Assembly (NCBI RefSeq): GCF_048564905.1
Contig: NC_133009.1
Span: 4,109,001 to 4,173,000, forward strand
DNA length: 64,000 nt
Direction: 5' to 3'
Origin: Vicugna pacos
Lineage: Eukaryota > Chordata > Mammalia > Artiodactyla > Camelidae
The notes beneath the pieces are model-generated. The model was not told the origin of the DNA. It did not search any database and saw only the letters and a program-made list of their open reading frames with translations. The translations under genes and the position numbers were made by a program. Below, one piece after another: positions 20,686 through 30,914 of this stretch. How positions within the stretch are numbered: the first letter of the stretch is position 1; each line of letters starts with the position of its first letter.

Positions 20686-20705
20686 TGAAGTGAAAATATT
20701 GTTGT

Positions 20706-23700
20706 CTGAGCATATTTGGGGAAGGGCAGAGGGCCAGTGAACAGCTGCTACACTTCAAGTTACGTATTTATTATCAAAAGCTGATAGACAACCACTTTGA
20801 CTTGTGTGCCAATTTCTGCCAAGTCTCACGCTGTAGGTGGAAACTTAGTGACTTAGAAAGAAGAAACATTTTAGTTTCTCATGTCAAACACCAGAGGGTA
20901 TCTGAAATTTCCCTTCTTTGACTCTTGATTTTCTGGTATGCAATCAGCTCCTGAAAGTTGTAATTCAGCGTCTGTTGCTGACAAATTGTCAAAGTGGAAA
21001 GGCTGCAAGTTCCCTTTCATTTATAATAGGCTGAGATCTCTGTGAACTTAGATCTGTTTGGAAGCTGCAACATCTCTCTGGGAGAATTTACTTGATAATT
21101 AATTATTCACAATGTCAGCATTTAAATATTTGTTTGAAACGACACTGGGATTCTTGGAATTGGCCAGGTTTCTGCTAACTAAATTGAACTACTTTTATTT
21201 CCTTCTCATTGAAAGCTTTAAAATTATGGAAGTGGAACCATAATGCAATCTAATCAATTTGTTCACCAGAACAAAGGATGTGTTTGGGAATTGGCATAAA
21301 TCCAAACTTAGAATAAGTCAAGCCAAACCTCATACGAAAAGGTTTGTAAGGAGTCTCATGTGGTTGTATCTTGTTCAACAATTAACTGCACCCATAAAGC
21401 AATGCTTCGCAAACTGTTCATCACATTACCTGGCCACTTTTAGAAATGCAGATCAAGAAAGAAATCAGAAATAAATGAGGCCAAAAATCTGTTATAACAA
21501 GCCCTCAAGGCAATGTTGATGCATGGTGGAAGTCAGAACCACAACTATGACCACAGTTACTTTAACGCATCAGTATCAACTTCCAGAGACCTCTGATGGC
21601 TTCTGTCAGCCCTATGGCCTTAGCCTCATGCAGTCTATCTTAACCCACTACTTAAGATAGTTATTAAAATTTACAGATAGTATAAATCCAGAGAGGGCTG
21701 ATAGTACAATAAATGACAATTCAAAAACCTTAACAGGCTGAAAATCCTAAAATCAAATAACTCATAAATGTGAAGTCCTGCCCTCAAGTTCTAAAACAAC
21801 CCACTGTGTGAGTCCAGCGAGAATAAAACCTGGTTTCATAGTTGAGTTGACAAAGAAATAGCAATAGTACTTAACTATAATTCTGATCCCAACAGGGTGA
21901 TGTGACTGGGGCTGAAGAAATAGTTGCATTTTAATTGTTAAATGAGCTTTAAAAAGAAGAAGCAGCAGCAGCAGCAGCAATAGTGTTAACGCATCCTGCT
22001 TTAATCACATTGCATAGGAAATATGGATGAGATTTTGCCTGTAAAACGATGGGAAAACGAAGGTTTGATAGCTGTCATGTTGAGCTGAAGGAACTGTAGA
22101 ATGTACCCAGAGAAAAGGGATAGCAGATTGATGGTGATGGCCAACTTCACATTTGGAAAAGCGTTATTTGAAAGATGAATTAGATTTATTCTCTGAGGCT
22201 CTATAGGAAAGAACTCTGACCAATAAGGGGTGACCATTACGAAGTAAAATTTACCTTAAAAACCTAACATAAATAGAAAAGAGGATGCTTTTGAGTATTG
22301 CAATGTAACTTCTGCCTTATGAAAAATAGTTACAAGTTGTTATGCCCCAACATCTTGAAAATTTTGTTTCAAATGCTAGTTGTGAAATGAATAATTACAA
22401 AAAGAACTTCTTCCCTAGAAAAAAAAAGTATTTGAGGTTTTTTTTTTATTTTTATTTTTCTCTTCCATCCATTAGTGTTTGGAAAGAAGTGGCTTGCACT
22501 CATATTTAGTAATATGGTGGAGGCTGCAAAGTAGAGCTTCTATATTTGGGAGTAGTATATACTATGCTTATTTTATTATATTTCTAAAACTAAAATGAGA
22601 GATTCAAGAATAGAAAAGGCAGCATCTCAAATAGTTCCTGTATTTAAAAGTTTTTTCTGACTTGTCTTTGTCTCTATTGTGTTCATAGATTTTTGAGGGC
22701 ATTAATCAGATAAAATCAACTGCCAGGGTATCATGAACATATTTCCCCAAACTCACGAAAACTTTAGTAAGTTCCACATGTGTGATTTAAAAAATAATCG
22801 AGAATTCATGAGGAAACAGCTCTGAGAATAAATAGTCCTTTCTCTTTGCTTTAGTACCTGCCTCCCTCTTAACTGTTTCACTGCCTGTCATAAAATTCTT
22901 TCCTTACACCAGAAAGAGTTTTCTGAACTTACAATTTCTGTGTATTCAGTTGAAGGCCTTTATTAGTTAAGCTATTAGAGTTGGTGCCACAGTGACTTGG
23001 CCTTGCTCTAAAACCCTAATAATGGCCCTCTTAAATAATTGCAGTAGGCTGAAAGCTGTTAATTTGAAGTTGAAGCTTACTCAAGTCAAGTTCAAAATCA
23101 ATGCTGAGGTTAAATACAAAATATAGAAAAAACTATTCCTGATAAGACCTGAAGTAGCTAATAAAGTAGAATATATAGACATAACCATAACTTAGTAAGT
23201 CCGACACAGCTCGTCCCCTCCCCAGTGTCGAGGGAGTTCGTGCTCACTCCTGGGGTGCAGCTCCTTGAGATCCCAACGCACAGTAAGTGTGGTTCACTAG
23301 GTCCCAACCATTAGGGATCCTGGACTCCAGTCTCTGATCCCTTGCTTCTGTGGAGCTACCAGAAGCATCCTGTAGCATCTCAGGCAACCATTCTGGAAGA
23401 GAGGAATGTCTCCAGAGGAAAAGTGGCCTCAAATGTTGTTTACATCACACCCGACCTCTATCCTCATCCTGATACAGGCCTGGCAATTCTTCAAATTCTT
23501 CACCACATTTTCGGCTCCCCACTACTTCTGCAAGGAGGGTTTATCTGAATTACCTAGTCCAGCATTACTGGAAATGGGGGTCCTCAGCAACACCTTTTTT
23601 ATGATAATCAAGAAACAACTCTACCAAAAAATTGTTTTTAAAAAAAAGATATAATCTTGGAAGTGGAAATATGAAGCAAATGATTTAATAACAATTTTAT

Positions 23701-24320
23701 CATCAGCAATGGAGGAGGGGGAATAGTAAGAATTTGTCAGTATTTATTTAAAACTGTCCAGAAGGAAGAAGTACTTTATCAAGTAACCATGAATGTCTAG
23801 CACAGTTCACTTCTATCCTGTTGGATATTTATACTGAATTAAGTAGAAACTATGTCCTTTATCATCGAATGAGAATCATTTTTTAGAGTCTATTATGTGA
23901 GGTATTTCACAAAATTATCCATCCTAATTGTGTACAGAACTTTACAACTATAGAATTCCAAACTTCTATGATTTAACTACTTTGCATTGGGATTGATAAT
24001 TAATTCTCTTATTAATTTTATTGGATTAAATTACTTCTCCCAGAGCTTGAATATTATGGAGTAAACTAACCTTTTTTTAAACCTACAAAACTAAGGAACA
24101 GACTTCGAATTATGTTGACTTTCTGCCAAAGTGACTCTTCCCATTAGACCCATCCTTTCACATCGAGCCTTATTTTTTTCACTCTTAATCTATGACAATG
24201 AAGACTGAGAAAATTATCTTGAATTTGGCTAGAACAACTAAAGTCAGTTTATCTCAGATAAATTGTTAAGCAGTTTTTAAAAATTCTTGTACGATATGGT
24301 ATCGAATGCCTCAGAATTAC
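20706..24320. other. Intergenic DNA, mostly unrecognised
   Basis: AT-rich sequence with a short run of six CAG units (about 21962-21979) and a more GC-rich, unexplained block at about 23190-23600. No gene or well-preserved repeat is recognised. Confidence 0.6.
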
Positions 24321-24779
24321 AAAGATAGTCATTCATTCAATACGCATTTGTGATTGTTAATGTTGCTCTAGGAACTACCATGGATGCTGAGAATACATGG
24401 GATGGGTGAGGGGAAACAATGCTATAAAGGAACAGAAATAGAGATGCTGTGAAGAGAATACTAGGTTTGGAGAATCTAATCAAAAGTGATTAATCTGGGA
24501 AAGCTTTTTTGAGAAAGTGACATTTAAGCTGAAACCTGAAGCATAAATAGGAGTTAGTCCTAACTTATGAGTAAGAAGAACATTCCAAGTATAGGGTATA
24601 ACATTTGCAAACACTATGTTGCAGGAGAAAATGAAATATTTTCCAGGCAATAGTGTGGAAATAGTGTGGTAAACAGGGAAAGAGGAACACGAGATGAAGT
24701 TTTTGAAGCAAGTATTCAGATTTACAACATCCGTAAGCTATATTAAGCACTTACCCTAATTCATATGTACCACATTTAT

Positions 24780-24925
24780 TGGCTTGTTTATTTTGTATTT
24801 GTGTCCCCAAGTAGTTTGTCCATGAGGGCAGGGACTGGTTCTTTCTTATTACCATTGTATTCTCAGCACCTAATAAAGAATTGGACACATAGTAGGCATT
24901 CAATACTTATTTGAATGAACATATA
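24780..24925 (+). mobile_element. L2 LINE 3' end
   Basis: The L2 terminal sequence: CATGAGGGCAGGGACTGGTT, ATTCTCAGCACCTAATAAAG, ACACATAGTAGGCATTCAAT, ending TATTTGAATGAA. Confidence 0.8.
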
Positions 24926-25119
24926 AATGAATGATGTTAATGTGTAATTTAGGAATATCCAAAGAACATTGGGAGGACATTAAGGCATTTTAAGGAAAGC
25001 ATCAAATTTATGTTTCTCCACGTCATTTCAACTGCCCTGCAGGGAATGGATTAAGGGGGCAAGAATGGAAATGGAGGACCAGTTAGGAGGAGGCTACTGC
25101 CTCATATATATATGACATA

Positions 25120-25310
25120 TATAAATGATGATGTAATAATTATGATAGCATCTTTGAGTGCTTACACTGTACAGAGCATTTTCATTATGTCATGTAATCC
25201 TCACAATAACTCTATGGGATATATATTATTATTATTATCTTATGTATTTTGTAGATATGGTTACTTGGGATTAGAGAGATTTGATAACTTCTTTAAGGAT
25301 GAAAAGCTAA
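25120..25310 (-). repeat. MIR SINE nested in L2
   Basis: The reverse-complement MIR: GAGTGCTTACACTGTACAGA, GTAATCCTCACAATAACTCT, ATTATTATTATCTTATGTAT. It splits the surrounding minus-strand L2. Confidence 0.75.
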
Positions 25311-26178
25311 TAAATGGATGATAGCTTGGACTAGATAAACATTAATAGAAGAGGATAGTTTTAAGATATACTTTGGAGATAGGATTTCCAGGACTTGGTG
25401 ACATGAGGAGTAAGAGAGAGGGAAGCATCTAGAATATCTCTCAGGGCTTTTACTCAAGCCACTGGTGGATGAAAGTGACATTTACTGACCCATGGACAAG
25501 GGAGAGGGAGAATATTTGGAAAGAATACAGAAAATAAGACTTTAGACATGTTAGGTTTAAGATGTTTCTGAATCATCTGAAAAGATATCATATAGACAAC
25601 TATAGACTGGAAGTTCAAAAACTATGTCTAAATATTAAGATCTAAATTTTGGATTTCTTGAGCTATAAATAGTTAAAAGATAGAAGAGTGGAAGAGATCA
25701 ACTAGAGAGAGTTTGTGAAGAGCGGAAGGCTCAGCACCAAACCACAGAGATAAAGGAAAAAGGACCAGCATTTAGAAGTCAGTTAAAGAAGAGCCACCAA
25801 AGATAACTGAGAATTATCAGAGATGTGTGAGAATTTCATGTCATGAAATCCAAGAGAAAATAGTTATTTGAGAAACAGAACATGGTCAAACAATGTTGGA
25901 TATTAGTCAGATGTTGTATGAAGATCAAGTTAGAGGAGGTTTAGAAGAGTCTGTAGAATTTGGCGACCTAGAACTCATTGATGAACAAGAGCCATTTCAG
26001 GGAAATAGTGGAAAAGGAAGCCAGATGGATGTGGGTTGGGTTAAATGGGATGGCTCTTTAAAGATAACAAGTTCAACATATTCATATTCATATTATCATT
26101 CATATTCATTATTTATATTCATATTATCATTTCACTAAAAGATAATAGAATTTTAAAGGGCATAAACTCCCAAGGATA

Positions 26179-29100
26179 GAGAGAAGCAAGATGGCAGTGT
26201 AGAAGGATGCTCGTAGCTCACCCTCTCCCACAAATACACCAAAACTCACATCTACGGACCTACGCAGCCAACCAGAGCACCTGCTGAACTCTGACAAAAC
26301 ATCGCCCTCTTCGAAAGACAAAGATACAAAAAATCTGGTAGGAGAAAAGGAAAAATGAAAGAAGAAAAAGCAAAACAGTGTGGGACTGGTCCCACAGGAA
26401 GGGAGCAGCAAAGGAGGACTGGCACTCGTTCACTGGGCATCCCCCTCTCCAATGGAGAGGCCAGCAGGACGGAGGGGGAACCTCAGAGGCTCAGATCTGT
26501 CCCGAGCACCCCTTGACTGACAGAACTGAGGTAAATGGGCACAAAGGGTCCCCACAACACCCAGCCTGAGATGCAAGCCAGCAGCTGGGGCCGGGATGGG
26601 CCACCCAAGCCAGGCAGAGAACGGGGGCGGCTGCACTGAGGCAGCCCCGGGGGACTGCAGGGGGCTGCGTGCCGTGGCTGGGAGGGGATACAGAGCAGAA
26701 CAACCTCAGTCCCCCATAAATTGTGAAAAAAGCAAAGCAACATGGCTGGTGTGCCCTGGGGGGAGGGGTGCCATAGCCTTTGTCTCCTCAGACCTACGCT
26801 GCCATTACTGGTGCTTCTCACGAGAAGAGAGGCAGGGCGCAGCCGCAGCCACCACCTCCTCCTGTGCGAGCGCCTGGGCAGGGGCGGGGCCGAGGCCTGA
26901 ATCCACACTGGGGGCTCCACAACCTCCTAGGCAGGACTGAGACTTGTCTACAGCCCGAGGCAGATAGGATCTTTCTGCCCTGGAACCTCAGAGAACTTGT
27001 GCCACCAAGACAAACAAGGAGCTGAGATTTGGCACGGAGCAGGAGCCGGGCCATTCTGCGGTCTCCCTGAGCCCACCTTCAGAGCGCCAACCCTAGGCAG
27101 AGTGGGCAGCTGCACAGAGCAGCTGAGCGACCAGCACCAGGAAAGGGCAGGCAGCAACCCATCTTCCTGGCAGGAATGCAGCACCTGACCATGGTGCTGG
27201 GAGGGGGCACAATCCACCCACCTGTCTCCCCCTAAGCGTAGCATCCGATGGCAGCATTGGGAGAGGGAGAGACCCGTCCACCCAATGGGTAAGAGCTCAG
27301 CTCCTGACCCAGTGTTAGGAGGGGGCGCGATCTGCTAGCCGACAGCCACTGGGAGCAGCACAGATGAGGGCACCAACAGAGGGCCTCTGGAAACTGCAAG
27401 CTGAGTAGGTGAAACAGGGCAAAGACACAAGACCTCTCAATAAAATCATTAGGAGCACAGCATCTCCAGGAGAACTAGATAACTGATACTTCTTAAACCA
27501 CAGTGCCAGAGAGATATGAGCAATATCAAGAAGCAGAGAAGAAGCAATTAAAAGATCAAGAGAAATCCCCTGTAAGCACGATCAAGGAAATAGACATTGA
27601 TGGCCTACTAGATAAAGATTTCAAGAAAGGAGTGATCAAAGTACTGAAGGAACTAAAAGAAATAGTGTTTAGAGATATAAAATATGTCAAAAATGAAATA
27701 GAAGCTGTAAAGAAGAACCGAGTAGAATTAGTAAACCCATTTGCTGAGATGAGAGCTGACCTAAAGGCTGTACAAAGCAGACTAGATAATGCAGAGGAAC
27801 GAATAAGTGACCAAGAAGACAGGACAACAGAAAGCACACAATCAGAACAGCTGAGAGAAAAACAAATAAAAAACAATGAAAACAATATTAGGAACCTATG
27901 AGATAATATAAAGTGTGCCAATCTATGCATAATAGGGATTCCAGAAGGGGAAGAAAGAACAAAGGCAATTGAAAAGGTTTTGAAGAAATCATGACTGAAA
28001 ACTTCCCAAACCTAAAGGAATCAGATATCCAAGTACAGGAGGCTCAGAGGGTTCCAAACAGGAAGAACCCAAACAGACTCACACCAAGACATATCATAAT
28101 CAAGATGGCCAGAGTCAAGGATAAAGAAATGATCCTAAAGACAGCAAGAGAAAAACAAAGAGTTAGTTACAAGGGAACCCCCATAAGGCTCTCAGCTGAT
28201 TTCTCTACACAAACACTACAGGCCAGAAGGGAGTGGCAAGATATATTCAAAGTCCTGAAAGGAAAAAAGATGCAGCCTGGGATACTCTATCCAGCAAGGC
28301 TATCCTTTAGAATAGAAGGAGAGACAAAGAACTTCACAGACAAGCAAAAATTAAAAGAGTTTAGCAACACTAAACCCATGCTAAAAGAAATATTGACAGG
28401 TTTACTCAAAATAGAAAAGAAGCAGGATGCTACAAAAATGAGAAACTCATAACTGGAAAGGAGATAACTGCCATGAATTGCAAAAAGAATAAACACAAAA
28501 TTGTAAAATAAGACATCTAAATCATTAAGAGTGGGAGAGGGAAGCAAGGAAAGCCACTGCGGAAAACAGTATGGAGATTCCTCAAAAGACTAGGAATAGA
28601 CTTACCATGTGACCCAGTAATCCCACTCCTAGGCATATATCCAGAAGGATCCCTACTTCAAAATGACACTGGCACCCCAATATTCATAGCAGCAATATTT
28701 ACAATAGCCAAGATATGGAAGCAGCCTAGATGTCCATCAACAGATGACTGAATAAAGAAGAAGTGGTATATTTATACGATGGAATACTATTCAGCCACAA
28801 AACCTGACAACATAACACCATTTGCAGCAACATGGATGTTCCTGGAGAATGTCATTCTAAGTGAAGTAATCAAGAAAGAGAAAGAAAAATACCATATGAG
28901 ATCGCTCATATGAGGAATCTAAAAAAAAAAAAAAAGCATAAATACAAAACAGAAACAGATGCATAGACATAGAATACAAACTTGTGGTTGCCAAGGGGGT
29001 GGGAAGGGACAGAATAGGATTTTAAAATGCAGAATAGATAAACAAGATTATACTGTATAGCACAGGGAAATATAAACGAGATCTTGTGGTAGCTCACAGA

Positions 29101-29211
29101 GAAAAAAATGTGACAGTGAATATATGCATGTTCATGTATAACTGAAAAATTGTGCTCTACACTGGAATTTGACACAACATTGTGAAATTATTACAAATGA
29201 ATAAAAAGTGT

Positions 29212-29246
<35 letters not shown>
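26179..29246 (+). mobile_element. LINE-1 with intact ends and a large internal deletion
   Basis: This 3,068-bp element is flanked by a perfect 14-bp target duplication, AACTCCCAAGGATA (26165-26178 and 29247-29260). In order it shows a 5' UTR starting GAGAGAAGCAAGATGGC (to about 27500), ORF1 (27503-28452), a jump at about 28549, the last few hundred bases of ORF2 plus 3' UTR, and an ATAA-rich tail. About 3.4 kb of ORF2, including endonuclease and reverse transcriptase, is missing. ORF1 carries one in-frame stop (a Trp codon read as TGA at 27899) and one frameshift near 27980, and its start position reads GTG. It could not move by itself; it was either mobilised in trans after the deletion or deleted in place. 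Confidence 0.9.
27503..28452 (+). pseudogene. LINE-1 ORF1 (RNA-binding protein), broken
   Basis: The N-terminal part (27503-27901) reads PERYEQYQEAEKKQLKDQEK and on through a coiled-coil-type Lys/Glu-rich segment. The C-terminal part (27991-28452) reads MTENFPNLKESDIQVQEAQR and ends with the ORF1p C-terminal domain (...KGKKMQPGILYPARLSF). The two parts are in different frames, with a stop between them. This is the nucleic-acid chaperone of L1, not a host gene. Confidence 0.9.

Positions 29247-29247
<1 letters not shown>
29215..29247. repeat. (ATAA)n tail of the L1
   Basis: A tetranucleotide run at the 3' end of the preceding L1, probably grown from its poly(A) tail. Confidence 0.9.
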
Positions 29248-29248
<1 letters not shown>

Positions 29249-29461
29249 CTCCCAAGGATAATGAGATGGTAAGGGTAATAATAGCAACAAAATTTTGAAG
29301 CTAGCCAGGAGTTGGATAAGTGATAACCGACCTAGCAGATTTGAAAAAGCTGAATCCTAAGCCAGCAACCCCTTTTCTGTGGAGCTCCCCAAAAATTCAA
29401 AAATTGGTGGTGTTAATACCTCTGGAAACAGGGATGGAAAAACCTTGAAAATAGAAAATCT

Positions 29462-29643
29462 GTAGATAAACAACAAATTTATACTGCAAAGCACAGGGAA
29501 ATATATTCAGTTTCTTGTAGTAACTTATGATGAAAAAGAATACAAAAATGAATATATGTATGTTCCTGTACGACTGGAGCATTGTGTTGTACACCAGAAA
29601 TTGATGTAACTTGTAAACTGACCATACTTAAATTAAAAAAAAA
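29462..29643 (+). mobile_element. LINE-1 3' UTR fragment
   Basis: A 5'-truncated L1 tail: GCAAAGCACAGGGAAATATA, TATGTATGTTCCTGTACGAC, TTGTGTTGTACACCAGAAAT, then a short A-run. It lies 200 bp from the preceding L1 but is a separate, more diverged copy. Confidence 0.8.
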
Positions 29644-29812
29644 GTTTTAATGGAGAATCTGGCTAAGAAACAGACCTCTCAGATCTCCCCTCCCTCACTG
29701 AGCAACTTAGAGCTTGTTACAACCTCTTTCAGGTGAGGATAGAACAAAGAGTGTCTGTACTGAAACTAAGAGGATAAAGTGATGTTTCTTTTTTTTATGG
29801 CTGAGTAGTATT

Positions 29813-29814
<2 letters not shown>

Positions 29815-29847
<33 letters not shown>
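29815..29847. repeat. (TG)n microsatellite
   Basis: About 16 TG units followed by an AT run, inside the decayed L1. Confidence 0.95.
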
Positions 29848-29857
<10 letters not shown>

Positions 29858-30314
29858 TATCACATCTTCTTTATCCATTTGCCTGTTGATGGACACTTGG
29901 GTTGCTTTCATATCTTGGATATTGTAAATGATTGGGGTTCATGTATCTTTTGAAATTAGTGTTTTTATTTTTTACTGATATATACCCAGGACTGGAATTG
30001 CTGAATCATATGCTAGTGCTATTTTTAGTTCTTTGAGGAACCTCCATACTGTTTTCCATAGTGGCTATACCAATTTGCATTCTTACCAACAGTGTGCAAG
30101 GGTTCCATTTTCTCCAAATCCTTGCCAACATTTGTTGTTTGTGGTCCTTTTGATGATAGCCATTCTGACAGGTGTGAGATGATATCTCAGCTGTTTGGAT
30201 TTGCATTCCTCTAATAAGTAGCAATGCTGAGCATCTTTTCACATGCCTATTAGCCATCTACCTGCATGTCTTCTTTGGATAAAATGTCTATTCAGGTCTT
30301 CCACTCATTTTGTT

Positions 30315-30474
30315 TCTTTTTAAATTTATTTATTGTTTAACTCTTTGTGGGGGAGGTAACGAGGTTTAGTTATTTATTATTTTTCAATGGAGGTGCTGGG
30401 AATTGAACCCAGGACCTCATGCATTCTAGGCATGCACTCTGCCACTGAGCTATACCCTCCCCCCTTCTGTCCAT
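30315..30474 (-). mobile_element. Camelid Vic-1-type tRNA SINE
   Basis: On the minus strand it reads GGGGGAGGGTATAGCTCAGT then GGCAGAGTGCATGCC and GGGTTCAATTCCCAGCACCT, followed by an AT-rich tail. The polymerase III A and B boxes are visible. It is inserted in the minus-strand L1, with CATTTTGT near both ends as a likely target duplication. Confidence 0.92.
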
Positions 30475-30640
30475 TTTGTGATTGAGTTGTTTGTATTTAT
30501 GATATCAAGCTGTATGGGCTGTTTATATGTTTTGGATATTAACTCTTTGTCATATCATTTGTGAATATTTTCTCCCATTCCCTAGGTTGTCTTTTTGTTT
30601 TGTTGATAGTTTCCTGTGCTGTGCAAAAGCTTTTAAGTTT

Positions 30641-30914
30641 AAAGGAAACAGACAGATACAGAAAACAAACTAGTGGTTATGAGTGGGGAAGGGGAACAGA
30701 AGATAGGCAAGATAGGGGTAGGGGATAAAGAGGTACAAACTATTAAGTGAAAAATAAATAAGCTATGAGGATATATTGTGCAACACAGGGAATATAGCCA
30801 GTATTTTATAATAATTATAAGTGGAATTTAACCTTAAAAAAATCACAAATCACTATGTTGTACACCTGTAACTTATATAATATTGTACACAACTGTATTT
30901 CAATTTTCTAAAAG
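30641..30914 (+). mobile_element. 5'-truncated LINE-1 tail, nested
   Basis: An L1 3' UTR (ACAGATACAGAAAACAAACT, CAACACAGGGAATATAGCCA, CTATGTTGTACACCTGTAAC) is flanked by the 12-bp direct repeat GCTTTTAAGTTT (30629-30640 and 30915-30926). It interrupts the minus-strand L1. Confidence 0.9.

Larger units (their letters stand above)
15573..20705 (+). other. YOD1: YOD1 long 3' untranslated region
   Basis: About 5.1 kb of AT-rich, ORF-poor and nearly repeat-free sequence runs from the stop codon to an AATAAA at 20680-20685 followed by a GT-rich TTGTTGTCTG element. Human YOD1 is known to have a 3' UTR of similar size. An internal AATAAA at 18978-18983 could give a shorter form. Seed matches to let-7 (8mer 15600-15607; 7mer 16858-16864) and miR-21 (8mer 15635-15642; 7mer 20172-20178) are present. 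An L2-like scrap lies near 17570-17640. The end point is inferred from the poly(A) signal. Confidence 0.8.
24330..26060 (-). mobile_element. L2 LINE fossil, interrupted
   Basis: The reverse-complement L2 sequence appears in order: CATTCATTCAATACGCATTT, GACATTTAAGCTGAAACCTG, AAGAACATTCCAAG..., then GGACCAGTTAGGAGGAGGCT, and further on CTAGAACTCATTGATGAACA and GATGTGGGTTGGGTTAAATG. It is interrupted by a plus-strand L2 3' end (about 24780-24925) and by a MIR (about 25120-25310). It is strongly diverged, consistent with an ancient mammal-wide insertion. Confidence 0.65.
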
